A DNA stretch of 64,000 bases. Origin: Struthio camelus. Its lineage: Eukaryota; Chordata; Aves; Struthioniformes; Struthionidae. The stretch spans positions 6,870,517 through 6,934,516 of the forward strand of contig NC_090956.1 of the NCBI RefSeq assembly GCF_040807025.1, in the 5' to 3' direction. Below, piece after piece: positions 34,201 to 46,600 of this stretch (the stretch's first letter is position 1; every line of letters starts with the position of its first letter). The notes beneath the pieces are model-generated. The model did not search any database, had not been told where the DNA came from, and saw only the letters and a program-made list of their open reading frames with translations. The position numbers and the translations under genes were made by a program.

Positions 34201-37200
34201 GCTTCTGCTTTGCAGAAATAGGGAGCAAAGGTGAGTCTTGCTCTTTGGGTGGAGCAAGGGGTTTTGAGTAGGGCAATTCACTGTATCTGAGAGAGAACGA
34301 GAAGCTGAGAACAGGAGTTAACATGTTTCACAGTTCAGGCAGGAGATGTAGCCCGGCCAAAAACAGGCTTTGAGAGGATGCCGATTTCAGTCATGCTGAT
34401 TTGGGTACCGTGATAAAAATATTACCTGCTGTTTGATGGAAGCAGCACATAAAGATTTGGCTGTATTCAAAAGAGGAAGTGCTGATTGCTGGGTAATCCA
34501 TCTAGCATTGCCCTTGTTGAGAGTCTTTATGAACGTGGGGTTTGAAAGATGGCTTGGATTCTGAACTGGCAGGAGTCTGCATGCCTGGGCAAGTTCCACT
34601 TGATCTTTTGATTTTACTAAACTCCATTTCCAGTCTTTCCCTAAACCCTGTTCATGGCAGCAGGCGACCGGTTCTGATCTCTGGAACAGCCCTAGCTCTC
34701 AGCTCCTATATGTTTCTCTTAAAAACTAAAGCATCACTGTAGTATCACTTAAATTTGTTATACTTCTGAATCAGGGAACACTTAACACCTAATAGAAATT
34801 CAAGTCATGATTAAGCTAGCAATCTTTCTAAGGCCACCAATTTCTAAGGCAATGTGTTCTGTTACACTGGGACAGCAAGGTCACTGCTCTGATTTTACCA
34901 ATTGCTTGTGTTGGTGGCCTTGTAGCGCAAAACTCCTTGAAACCAAACGTACTCTGGAATGCCATTCCTTGAACTCCATACTGTGTGCTGTGCTTGTTGC
35001 CACAAATCATTAGTCATAAGCTGGGAACAGAACCAAACGCAGGACTTGATGGAGCCTATTTTTAAATTTGCAGATGCTTCTTCACAGTACTTGGGATGTT
35101 TAGAGACACTACCCTCTTTGTATGCTGCCAGAGGGCTGCTTTGACTCTAATTGCAAATCTGTAATCTTTTATCTCCTGGCAGGTTTGACCCAACTGCATC
35201 CTTGGATTTCTTGTGGGCCTGTATTCACATCCCTCGAATCTGGCAGGGAAGGGACCAAAGAACTCCTCAGGTAGTGGTTCATTTCCTCCAAGGTTTCTGT
35301 CTGGATGGAGTGAGAGGTGATACTTTTACAGCTCTTAACTTTCCGTGGTCAAGAGGTGGCCGGAGTAGTACGGATGCATCATGCCAAGCTTGCTGCCTGC
35401 ACCTCAGCTGGTTACTGGCTGCTCTGCTGAGTTACTTATTACAATGGCAGTTCGAGGTTCAACAAGCTGATATGAACGTACATAAGTTTGCCTGCTTGGC
35501 GTTTCCTCTGCAGCTCCTGCAGCAGTTGCCACAATGTCTATTAAAGATCTAGTCGCAAGGCTATATCGGTGATGGGTGAGCTAAAACCTAGTGTGAGATA
35601 ATTTCCACTTTACCAGGAAGAAGGGGTTGTTTCTCCTCTGCAGAGGAATTTCTTTTGTTTGACTGAATTATGAATTCTGTCCTGCCAGATATGTTGGGTT
35701 GGGAGTAAACGAGTTCAAAAGTAGAAGGGTGAAGAGACCTCATTTAGGGGTTCAGATGCATGCTTTCAAAGCTCTAGATATTGGGCATTTATTAACTCTA
35801 GGCCTAAAAGATGTTCAGTTCAAGTTGGGGAAAGTGTGAATAAAGGAACTATGGATCTAGGGATCTGGTTTGGATTCAGTTTGAGAGTGTCTTCCTGTGT
35901 TATAGAAGCGTCGTGAGGAATTTGTGCTCCACCTGAAGGCATCAGAGTTGATCAGTATGGTGGAGCTGATCCTGGCTGAAGCAGAAACCAGATACCAGAA
36001 CGCAGAAGAGGCTTCCTGCACTCTCATCCAGTCACGACTGCCCTTGTTGCTCAGTTGTTCTCATGGTGACCTTGAGAGCATCAAAAAAGTAACGGAGTAT
36101 CTGACCAGCTGTATCCAGCAGTGGGGAAGCAGGTGGGGGTACAAATGGGAATCAGTGCATATTCTAATGATAGTTACTTGGGAGTGGGCAGTTGTGTAAT
36201 GATGAGACTTGCCAGCGTGTCTTTGTTAACAATACTGTGTTCCAGAGCCCATTTGATAAGTGCATGCTATCATCTCAGAGATTTGGGGAGGAAAAAGAGG
36301 TCATGTTAAGTGCTGCTGGGACCAAGAAAGGGACCTTTTTTTCCTTCAGGATAAACTGTGGGTGTAGCTTTTTGTTGTTGTTTAAGCCAATGGGTTCTTT
36401 TTAATTATTGATTCCTAATTTGGGACCTCTGTCTCCAACTCATTCCTTGAATCATCGTTAATCATGCTGCCGCTGACAGTTTTGATTTGCTCTTGAAGCT
36501 GAATGGAGGCTAGACCATTTTCTCATAGCTCTGTTAGCACTGCAGGAAGAGAGGACGTTTCAGTCAGTGAAACAAATTGACCTAATCATAACCTCATCTA
36601 CAGCGGTGCTAGAAAAGATTTACTGAGTTATCTACTCAGTTGCCCTTGCATTGTATTGCCTTGCAGTACAGACTATGACTGGGAACTCATGGAGGGCAGG
36701 TGTGGCAAGTGAGACTAGAGCGATTAGTTTGAATAGTTGTGCTTCTGACTATACTAGTGCTTGAGATGAGGGATTAACTCAGCACCTATAACGCCAGTAC
36801 TGTGTGGAGAAACTCTCCTCGTTGGGAATATAAGCAGAGCTTGGCAGTCATATGCCCAGGGGTAACTTTGTAAGCGTAGTTTTCTAACTCCAGCATTGGA
36901 TATGACTTAATGACAGATCCCCACAGACTCTGCATAATTTGAGAAGCTTAAAAGAAGCAAAGACTGGAAAATGCTGATTCAGATTAGTTGCCGTTGTCCC
37001 TTTCCCTGAGCTGTTTGCCATATGCAAGCAGGCCGTTACTAATCTCGTGAGTCTGGGATGTTTGCTGGTTGAAGTAAAGCAACGAGCAGGTGCTGACCTC
37101 TCCCTTTTTCCTTCAGCTCTGTGGGAAAATGCTGCCAGGACCTTCTCCTGCAGATCTACCTGCAGCTACCTGAGCTGCTCATGCCTATGCCAGAGATGCT

Positions 37201-40200
37201 TCTGACTAGTGAAGGGACCAGAGATAGCAGCACTTGCAAGGTAAAGCAGAGGGAGAGGAAAGCCCTCTTTCAGTCATGCACCCAGAGTGGATGCTATCTG
37301 GATGTATAGACTAAAAGGAGAGGACAGGCAAATGCTGTCTGGGTCACCTCAGCTTCTTCACCTTGCTCTTGTGTTGTCCTTTCCCTGCCTGCATTCCCAG
37401 GAGCAAGAAGGCCAGGGGTCATTTATTTTGCAGTGTCCTCCTATAAAATACTGTAAGTTCTGCAAGCTTCTATGTGCTAACGGCTTCTGGAAAGCACAAA
37501 CGTGCAGACACCTGATCCTACTTTGCTGTCGGTAGAGACTGAGGACTTCAGATCCAATGCCAGCTGGAACACTGCATCTACTTGCAGGTTCTACCTGAAA
37601 ATAATTTGTTAACCCTCTCTGTCATTGGAAAGGAATTGGGAAATACAGCTGAAGAGTTGGGGGCTCTGCTTTAAACCTGTTAATTGTTTACCCACTGTTC
37701 TTTCTAGCTCGATGCCCTGGTTCACAGATTCATCACCCTCCTTGCAGACACCAGTGACTCCAAGTCATCAGAAAGCCGTGTGTGGGATGCCAACATGGCC
37801 TGCAGGAAGCTAGCTGTGGCTCATCCCATCCTACTTCTTAGGTACCACTCTTGCTCTTCACCCCCTGTGTGACTGGAGTTCATTGAAAATCATCCACCCT
37901 TGTCCAGAAGGGGAACAAGCTGGTTGCAATCCTGATAACTGCTAGAGTCTGCATTTATGTACAAAAGTCAAGAGATGGGGCAGTGAAGCTGCATCTCTTC
38001 TAATGAGGCAGCATCTCTTTTGGCTCCTTGTCTGTCAATCCTCTTGGAATTGGAGACCAGAGAACAGAAAATAGATGGGAAATGGGGCTTGCTGATTCCA
38101 AGCAAGGATCAAACCCAGAATCTTGGGGGAGGATGAGGGAAACTTGGAAACTTCCTTCCAGGGATTGAAGGGTAATAACCTGTAAACATTTCTGGGAAGA
38201 GGCTGGATATGGATGTTCTTCTGTTTGGTGTTTCAGGCACTTGCCAATGATTGCAGCTCTGCTGCATGGCCGTGTTCACCTCAATTTCCAGGAGTTCAGG
38301 CAGCAGAACCACTTGACCTTCTTCATCCACGTCTTGGGGATCCTAGAGCTACTCCAGCCACAGGTCTTCCAGAATGAGCACCAGGTGGCACTATGGGACT
38401 GTCTCCTGTCCTTCATCCGCCTGCTGCTGGTAGGAAAGGTCTTATTCCCCTTCCTTGTGCAGGCTGCCAGCCGCTAGAGGGAGAAGCTAGTGTAGCACAG
38501 GGCAAGCCCAGCTCTCTCCTATCAGCAGCAAACCAAACCTTCATATAACTAAGAGCCAAAAGGTGCCTCACATACCTTAGAGCGCTTGGAGGGGAGGCGG
38601 GAGATAAAATTACTACTCCCTGGTCACTGGTGTGCTCCCCCAACAGTGCAAAATAGGGCAGCGTTTCGGCATGTTCTTTGGTAACTCTCATCTTCCCTGT
38701 CCCTTCTCAGAACTACAGGAAATCCTCACGGCACCTGGCTGCCTTCATCAGCAAGTTTGTCCAGTTTATCCACAAGTACATCACATGCAACGCCCAGGCA
38801 GCTGTCTCCTTCTTGCAGAAACATTCGGATCCGCTCCAGTAAGCTACTTGCTCCAGTTAGCCCATGGTCCCTGCCATGCTCTCCTCCTCTGCAGGCTGGC
38901 ATGAACAAGAGCTTGCTCAGGCAAAAGGGTGCTGCTATGAGCTCATCAAACAGGAGACAGCAAGAAGATGTGACAAAGTAGCTGTTAATGTGCTTTTCAC
39001 CCTTAGCTCTTTTAAATCTCTACTGAGATGATGAGCAGCATTTCCCTTTCACAGCTAGTGAAACCAAGCCCAAGGAAGTCAGGTAGTGATTCCAACTCGC
39101 ATAATAGCCCTAAGTAACTCTGTGAGACACTGTAGTAGCCTGCACTCATTTCCGGAGAGGCAGCAATGTGGTCATTTCCCTGAGCAGTGGCCAAAGGGTC
39201 CCACCTGCAGATATGAGGACAAATTAATTTGGATTCCAGTTACAATGAAAGGGAAAACTGGAGTTTCTTTAGCTGCTTCAGGGAAAAAAAGGATCAGCTG
39301 CTGTTCCCATTTGTCCCCTCTTGTTTCTGCCTCTGAGGAGCTAAAATGTTCTCTTCTTCACTGTTTGTGTGTAGATACATGTCCTCATGCCCTCATTGCT
39401 ATTTAAAACTAAGCATGCTTTTTCTTCCACTAGTGACCTATCATCGGACAACAGTGACCTAGCAATGCTGAAGTCCCTTCTGGCTGGGCTAAGTCTGCCT
39501 AGTAAGAGTGGCATCTTGGACAGAGGCTCTGAAGAAGAAAAGGATGGTGAGTCTGTGAGTGAGAGAAGGCTACTCTGGCCAGTGAACCTGTGATATGTTT
39601 CGGAGCACAGATACTTTTAGCACAGCACTATGTGCTGTGCTCACCCCGTTCCTGACAATAGCCCAAAGGAAAGGTGTTTTGAATGGAGAATGGCACTTGT
39701 ACACTCAATTTGAAAACAGTGGTAAGAAGACAGCTCAGGAAGGTTTTGTCTCTTTGCCTAAGCTGAGGAGACCCAGTGAGACTAGAGACTGTGTGTTACA
39801 GTGTGCTTGCTGGCTCATGATACACTATACCGGTAGGGAGCACTAGACCTGTCTCCGTTAAAACCACACGGACTGTCAGGAGTGAGCTGTTATCTCTCTG
39901 TCCTAGATGAAGCAGCTGCTGGCTCTCTCCCTCTTGTCAGCGTGTCTCTCTTCACTCCTCTCACTCCAGCTGAAATGGCACCATACATGAAGAGGCTCTC
40001 CCGAGGCCAAACTGTTGAGGGTAAGCAAGGGCCTGCAGAGCTGTATGAGGGTGCAGGGCAAATACAGACAGATAACAGCTACAGGCCCCCTTTCCTGTGC
40101 TAGAGTCTTGGGTTTGGACATATCGAGGAGTTAGGATGTGGGTTTTATTATGGCTGAACTTGTCTATAACCTCCTGACAGAGGCTTCCTGTGATACTGTT

Positions 40201-42206
40201 GTCACTCAGAAATTCAGCAGTGCTGTGTCTGCCCCTGCCTGGGAGCTCTCCAGGGATGCTTTAAGTGCTCTGGGAGGTGGTACTGGTGATTCAGGGAGCG
40301 CTGGAGTTCATGCTGAGCCAGCACTGACCTAGTGCCCCAACTCTGTAGTGTCAATGGGAATGTGTGTGGTTGGTTTTTGGGTTTTTTTTAATTTTGTTTT
40401 TTGGGTTCTTTTGGTTTTTTAAGATATAAAAATACTGAAATGATGAGAGGCAGGATTTTATTAGAAATCCCCAAACGGCCTTCATGAAAGAAAGTTGTGT
40501 TAACCTGACATATGGGAACAACACGCTGTTTCTCTGAAGGTCTTCTGAAATCACAGAAGACCTGTTCTCAGACCTGTTCTCATCCTTATTCAAGAATTGC
40601 CTTTGTTACTTTAGCTTTGTGTGCAGCTTGGGAAACTTGACTGCTTGGGAGATTGGATCACTAGAAAAACAATCCTTTGCTGGATCAGTGAATTTCAGTC
40701 ACCCTTTTCAATCTGTCTTCTTCCAGACATCCTGGAGGTGCTGACAGACATCGATGAGATGTCCAGACGGAGGCCAGAAATTCTGTCCTTTTTTGCTGTA
40801 AGTATGGAGTGACTTGGACACTGCTACTGGAAGCAGGCAATCCTTTACATCAGAACCCATGTTGCACAGCCAACTTAATTACTATCCTTTGGGTTGTTGC
40901 AGCTTGTTAGGAGAGATTTGACTTCTTTTAGGCCTCCTGACACCAGGCAGTATTTACTTCTCTACTGTCGTCTTTCCATCGCACAGCCTCCTTTGCACAC
41001 TGGATCTGTCATCATCCCCTTTAACCTCTTTGATGTTAGAGGAAGAACTAACCTACCCCCAGTATCAGGCCATGGAGAAAGCAGAAAAGCTCTGTAGAAA
41101 ACCCTGGAGCCTAAGGAAAATTCTGCTGTCCTATGTGGAATAAGATTAGAAAGCAGGATGCTTTGTAGCATTCAAAACAGGATAATCCTTATTACAGAGA
41201 GGGATTTCCTGGCTCTGCCAGTACCTGCTGGGTGTGCGCAGTGCTGGATTGATTTTGGAAGGGTAATAACGCAGGCCCGAGGAATACGTTCTCCTTTGAT
41301 GGCGCTATGATCTTAGCTAATTTGTGCATCCTCTCTCAGACGAACCTACAGAAACTGATGAGTTCATCGGAGGAGTCTTGCCGCAATCTGGCCTTTAGCC
41401 TGGCCTTGCGCTCCATTCAGAACAACCCCAGGTGAGGACAACAGGGGTTCAGGCTATCCCGAGTCACTGATGGGCACTGACTGCCTATCTTGCACACTTG
41501 AGGGTGACGTGGACTGTACTGACACTGTAATGCTTTACTCCCAGCATTGCTGCAGACTTTCTTCCCACCTTCATGTACTGCCTTGGCAGCCGTGACTTTG
41601 AGGTGGTGCAGACAGCATTGAGGAACCTGCCTGAATACACCCTCCTCTGCCAAGGTGAGTTGGTGTGTGCCTTCTCTGGTGTACACTCAGTCTTGCAAGG
41701 GTCAGAATTGGGCTTCTGTGCTGGGAACACCCACCCCAAGAAGATGTCAAGAGTCAGTGGCGCCTAGACGAGGCTGTCAAATATGCTGGTGACTGTCAGT
41801 AGCAACTTGGGTCTGAACATCACAGAGGAGACTTGCCACAGAGGCTAGGAAGGCCTTCTTGAAATACATTTGCTCCTGTAGGATTTTCCTCTCTGTTGTG
41901 CTCCCTCAACTGATCGCATACCCACCTGGGCAACTAGAGGGTGGATTGCGCCCTCCCGTTATAAAAGGGGAGAATGTCCTGCTTGCACAGCACAGCTGCA
42001 AATGTTCATCTCAGGACTTGCTGGTGCATTGCTCTTGCTTGTATGCTGGAGTGCTCAGGCCAGTCCTCATGCTCTCTTTCCCCTTCACAGAGCACGCAGC
42101 AGTGTTACTGCACAGGGCCTTCCTGGTGGGGATGTATGGCCAGATCGACACCAGCTCTCAGATATCGGAGGCCTTGAAGGTTCTGCACATGGAAGCCATG
42201 ATATGA
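13226..42206 (+). CDS. INTS1: Integrator complex subunit 1, complete, 47 coding exons
   Basis: Large nuclear scaffold of Integrator, which associates with RNA polymerase II, cleaves nascent U snRNA and enhancer RNA 3' ends, and terminates paused transcription. The spliced frame gives 2186 residues, against about 2190 in human. It keeps near-identical segments from the N-terminus (MNRPKAAAVRRPS) to the C-terminus (LHMEAMI). A basic cluster KRPK at residues 76–79 could be a nuclear localisation signal. An acidic run followed by a Lys/Arg/Gln-rich segment spans about residues 922–950. A hydrophobic helix lies near 1162–1178 (ILVVHAMVILLTLGP). It is probably a buried HEAT-type helix, since the protein is nuclear. 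A Ser-rich variable linker lies around 1316–1345. All junctions stay in frame. Intron 22 has a GC donor. The start is the first ATG downstream of the CpG promoter and matches human. Confidence 0.97.
19784..19797. repeat. 14-bp perfect palindrome in INTS1 intron 12
   Basis: GTACTGTACAGTAC equals its own reverse complement. It lies in an intron, and I see no gene or mobile element around it. Confidence 0.8.
21305..21390. repeat. 43-bp perfect tandem duplication in INTS1 intron 14
   Basis: Two identical 43-base copies (21305–21347 and 21348–21390) stand head to tail. Each starts TTTTCTCAGGTTCCTGCATG and ends CTGTGTGTTTG. Each copy includes a pyrimidine-rich run followed by CAG, which resembles a splice acceptor. 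The exact identity points to a recent event or an assembly artefact. Confidence 0.95.
25336..25553 (+). other. INTS1: GC–AG intron (INTS1 intron 22)
   Basis: The upstream exon ends in Leu-Gln-Gln codons with CAG at 25333–25335, followed directly by GCAGGT. The next exon starts at 25554 with GCC ATT CAC after an AG. The junction reproduces the conserved LALQQ–AIHMETDPQ segment. The nearest GT donor, at 25340, would add four bases and break the frame. CAG|GCAGGT fits the strong consensus of the minor GC–AG class handled by the U2 spliceosome. Confidence 0.85.
30442..30454. repeat. Poly-C run in INTS1 intron 29
   Basis: An uninterrupted run of 13 C. It is length-unstable in sequencing and possibly polymorphic, with no other role apparent. 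Confidence 0.9.
33164..42206 (+). other. INTS1: INTS1 exon map, coding exons 33–47
   Basis: Exons: 33164–33344, 33430–33553, 34112–34230, 35183–35270, 35906–36132, 37117–37240, 37708–37841, 38237–38429, 38711–38838, 39434–39546, 39907–40020, 40727–40797, 41340–41431, 41545–41654, 42091–42206. They encode about residues 1543–2186, and the stop TGA is 42204–42206. The junction between 36132 and 37117 falls where bird and human sequences differ most. There the frame gives GSSSVGKCC where human has a different short linker, so that boundary is slightly less certain. Confidence 0.9.
33933..33952. repeat. 20-bp perfect palindrome in INTS1 intron 34
   Basis: GACATACTGTACAGTATGTC equals its own reverse complement with no spacer. 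A related core (CTGTACAG) occurs in the 14-bp palindrome at 19784. No function is evident. Confidence 0.9.
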
Positions 42207-42720
42207 ACATATGGTCCTGGGAGCCACTTTCAGATTCCACTTTCAGAGGAATTAATTTAACTGGACTCATCAACTGCATTGAAGTTCTGTGAGAAGGCAC
42301 TTGTATTTCAGCCCACGTGCTGGAGGATCCCAGAGATGATACAGGATCCCAGAGATGATACAGCAGGCCAGACTGTGCTGGAAGAGGAGGGCACGCTGAT
42401 CTAAGAGCTGAAAGGTGCAAGGATAGATCTGGCTAAGATGTCGCTTCTGTGGGAGAAAAATCTGAATATTGTGCCTAACAGGGACCAGTTCCTTCATCAG
42501 GTCTCAATCACAGCGTTGGGCAGTAGTTGTCATTCTCTTTCCCTCCAAGAGGGCAGAGCTGCTGGAAGAAGGGAAGGGAGCACTAGCCCTTGTGCTTGAA
42601 GTCTACAGACCCTCTGTGTGTTGGAGGGAGCATGTGGATCTGCACAGGGGGAGAGACTTGGGGGTGCCATTTCTTCTTTTTTTTTTTTTTTTAATTAAAA
42701 CTCTTGGTTTTCATTGTGCT
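42207..42720 (+). terminator. INTS1: INTS1 3'UTR with candidate poly(A) signal
   Basis: Noncoding sequence follows the stop. It holds a 19-bp tandem duplication at 42325–42362 and a T-rich run at 42676–42692, then ATTAAA at 42694–42699 and a GT/T-rich stretch at 42720–42760. A 490-base 3'UTR ending here is my first choice. A canonical AATAAA at 43634–43639 offers a longer alternative. Confidence 0.5.
42325..42362. repeat. 19-bp tandem duplication in the INTS1 3'UTR
   Basis: GGATCCCAGAGATGATACA occurs twice without a gap (42325–42343, 42344–42362). It looks like a replication-slippage duplication. Confidence 0.93.
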
Positions 42721-43633
42721 TTTCTCTGGTCCTTGCTGCCTTCGGTGTGTAGCTTGACAACCCTTTCTCCCTATTCTTCAGCCTATTGTTATACAAGATA
42801 GCGCTCCTCTGGAATCCCCGCTTCTATGGCCAAATGTGTCCAGTGTGTGTGTATCTACATGTTCTTGCCCTTTTACAGTATACACAGAAAATGGAGGAGG
42901 GTTAGAAGGGAATGAGGTATAACAATGGCATATAACAGATGAGTTTGCTACCAAAACGCAATCACCAACTGCTGACAGGACTTTTAAGAGTGTTGGGGGG
43001 TGGATTTTTCTTTGTTTTTCTTAAGAAAAAAAATTCTTGGTATATCTGCAAGTACCCCCAGCAGCTGGCCACTGTCACAGTGGAGTCTTCAAACAAGCAG
43101 CTGAGTTTCCTCTTGGTCATCTGTCATTTCCTCCCTGTGTTTCTTCTGCTGATCACTGCTCTCTTTCTTGTCTGCTGATAGGGATGATGGCTTGTTTGCC
43201 AGCTGTCATCAGAGGATAGAAGAGGTGCCTGCCTGCTGCCTTCTCCAGAGAAATCCCTTCTTCATGCTGGATCTCCAACTTAATTTTATTCTAGGCAGCA
43301 GCTTGCTTACGTGTCATTTGTCCCTTTTCCTCTCATGCTCCATTTGTTAGTAGAGAGTCTTTCTAATATCTTAAAGACAAAGATCATGGAGAAACTTTAC
43401 AGATAGCTCTAAATAACTCTGCTTCTTGTTGCTGGAGAAGCGACAATTGGGACTTGATGGGTGGCTGGGTGGAGAAATACTGTCTATTCTTGCAAATGAG
43501 GAATGCCACAACAGAGAACTTTTGCTAGTGTGCCAAGATATGAATGAAAACCAAGGTCTGGCTCCACAGAGAGTTGGAGGAGCAAAGAGATCTGAACCTC
43601 ACAACAACTGTAAGTAGTCTCGCCTTGCCTTTA

Positions 43634-43639
43634 AATAAA
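43634..43639 (+). terminator. INTS1: Alternative distal poly(A) signal for INTS1
   Basis: A canonical AATAAA hexamer about 1.4 kb past the INTS1 stop. Use of this site is unproven and is inferred only from the hexamer and plus-strand position. Confidence 0.3.
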
Positions 43640-46600
43640 GAGATTAGAGCCATCACTTAGGGATGCAACATGCTTTTTTGCTCAGCAGCATCTGCTTCGC
43701 ATCCGGAACCACTACTGTGGCAATTAGCTAGATATAAATTATGTGGAGGAACAGCTGAAGAAGATGAAGTCAATGAAATGGTTTTCCTGAGGGGCTCAGT
43801 GACAGCAGGATTAACGCCTATTTAAAGGGTTCCCAGTGAGATTACTGGCTCCTCTTACCTTAGTCCTTTTTCAGATATCATTAAAGTACTGCTCAGTTTG
43901 TCAGAGCAGGGAGATGTTTCTTCTAGTGCTGCAGTGAGCCTGGCGTAACTGGAACTTGCTGAGAAAGAGCTTTTTACAGACCCTCATTTCAAGTAGAAGG
44001 AAAAATGTCTTGGGACTGTGACTGCAGGGACAGTGTGTCAAACAAAGCAGTAGTGCTTTGGTGAAGATCTTCCCTGCGGATGGGGCTTTCCAGAAATCCT
44101 CTTCTAGGGTTGCAAATAGAAATGTTTGTGTACAGAAACTAATTGTGCTGTTGGTCCCAAATTCTACTCTGTCTGCTTTGAGATACCACCTGGGAGCAGA
44201 GTAGGTTCAGGAAGCCTGGTTTGGAGGAGCAGGGGCTGCTTGGATGTTGGCAGAACTGTTTATCCACCCATCACAGTGGAATGGCAAGGCTTTGCAGAGC
44301 AGTGGGAAAAGAGGCACGTATGAGATGGGTGGAAACGGAACGTCTGTATCATCGTCACCACCCCTTTTTGGGAGTGTAGGGAGCAGAAGAAGAAGAGTGA
44401 GTGGAAATTGCTCTGTAGAGCAGGCCATTGCCATAGTTCTCCCAATAAGAAAAGCATCATTTACGATTTGCTAATTTCTTTTGCTTTCTGCTGTGTTGAA
44501 GGCTCCTATGTGTTTATTCCGCCACAATCCTCTGCTTGGACTCAGCAGAGCTGAGCAGGCTGCCCTGACTTGGAGCATGCCCCCATTCCCAGATCAGGGC
44601 TGAGAAATGGGGCTGTTAAGAGGCAGGTGGATGTGCAGAGACAGCTCGGGGCAGGGGGGCCATCCCAGTGCTGCTGGACAAGGCTCATAGCTTGGAGTTT
44701 GTCCCTTCTGCCTGGGAAGGCAGCTATGACAGCTTTATAATGCTTAACAATGGTGTTACTGATGCCCTGACACTCACCCACCTTTTAATCAGTGGTCTGA
44801 TTAAAAGACCACTGATCTCATCTCTGCCTGGCTGAGCACCTTCTCCCCTCCGTGATCCACTAAGCTGACCGTGTAGCCATTTGCAGGCCTGCAGGACTCC
44901 TCCCCAGGGCTGGGGCCTTGTCTGTCTTTGAGGAGAGCCATTGACTCACTTAGAAGAGGAGCAGTGAAGAGGTGTGTAGGGTAGTTTCAGGCTGAGCCTG
45001 CAGGGCTATTGTGACTCACCCTCCTGACAATCACTGCTGCTGTTTGTGTGCCAGAGGCTGCTTCTCAGAACGGTGCAAAATCACTGCTTGGACGCTTCTG
45101 TCACAATCTGCTGTGGTCTAGAGCTCTTCTAAAGAGCCCTGGGCCAGCTGAGTTACCTAGTGTCTGGCAGTGTCCACCTCAGGCTGGGCAACATGCTCAA
45201 CTCTGACTTGCTGGGAGGCTTTCAAGCAGATTCCAGTCTGCTCCCCTGTTCCTACTCCTCCTCACCCCTTGCAGCCCAGTCCTTTTAGGCTGTGTTGCAA
45301 GCCAGGCTGTCTTGTTCATTAGGTTGATCTCCGCACATGATCAGGGACTTGGAGCTATCGGGTTGAGGGAGCAGGATCTGATGACAGACACTCAGAGAAC
45401 GTCCTTCTCTGCTGCAGCTCTCTGGTACCTGACCCTGTCCAGGAGTGTCCAGGGCTTGCTAGATGTGGGAATGGATACTGATCCCTTCTCAGGCTGCACA
45501 CTCTGAGCTGATGTCTCACTCCCTGCCTCCCAGAGTTTGGGACAGGGTTGGCAAAACCCTGTGTATTGGATGGTCTTGCAGGTTGCTGTGCTTGGTGGAA
45601 GTGGTAGAGGGAGCCCAGGGAAGCTGTGCTGAGGGGGCACACCTGGCGCAGCCGGGGGCTGCAAGACACCCTGCTACACCCGGGCTGCCAGGGACAGAGA
45701 AGGAAAGCAGAAATATCCTGATCCAGACTGGGAACAGGCCGCAGCTTGCCTAGGTGGAGGTGACGGCATGGTACAAGCATGCTGCCGCCTTGAGGCGGCA
45801 TCCCGTGTCTGTAAAGTGCTTCCCCCCACCTTGCCCATCTCTCCCGTGGCATGATGGTGTTCACAGGATCACAAATCCCCTGCAAACACCAGGCACTACT
45901 TGTGGCAGTTTTCTATAGCAAATTACTTATTTCTCCTGAGAAGGCCAAATGTAGTTTTATGACCTAGATCAGCCTTGCTGCAGCTCTTTGGTGACACTGC
46001 AGTGCCTGCAATGAGATAAAAGGGAGATCTGAGGCGGATGGTGCTGGTGCTGCCCTGGGTGCTTCCGTGATGATCTATCCAGCATGAGCCATGAGGGTGC
46101 TGAGGGCTGCCCAGGGCTGTGGCTCAGGCCCAGCTCTTCCTTTCTCTGTGAAAGGTGATATGAGGCTCGCAGCTGGTTGCGATCACCAGGCCAGCTCTGC
46201 ACCGTAATGTGACACGCGGCCCCTTCTCCCTGCCTGTTGCTCAGGCTTGGGTCAGCAGTGGCTATTGCTCTTGGTTATTCCATGCTTCAGGGACTTCTGC
46301 TGTGCGTTTGGGATGCATCTTTGGAGGAGGGTGTCTATATCTGCTGCAGTGACTGTCCGACATAGCAAGTGCTAGAATAACATGGGAGGCTATTTTGGCC
46401 TCGGAGGGACTGAGACTCCAGTAGTGCCTTTCCAAGCCTCCATTTTCTGCCAGGGCAACAAGCGCTGTTGCAAATACGACAGGGGGTGTGGAGCAGAGCC
46501 ATCTCCGGGAAGGGAAGGGGTGGGAGGTGGTACCTCTAATTCCCAGTTGTTGTATTAACCCAATGTCAGGCCTCGCCACGTGTACCTCTGGTCTGAGACG

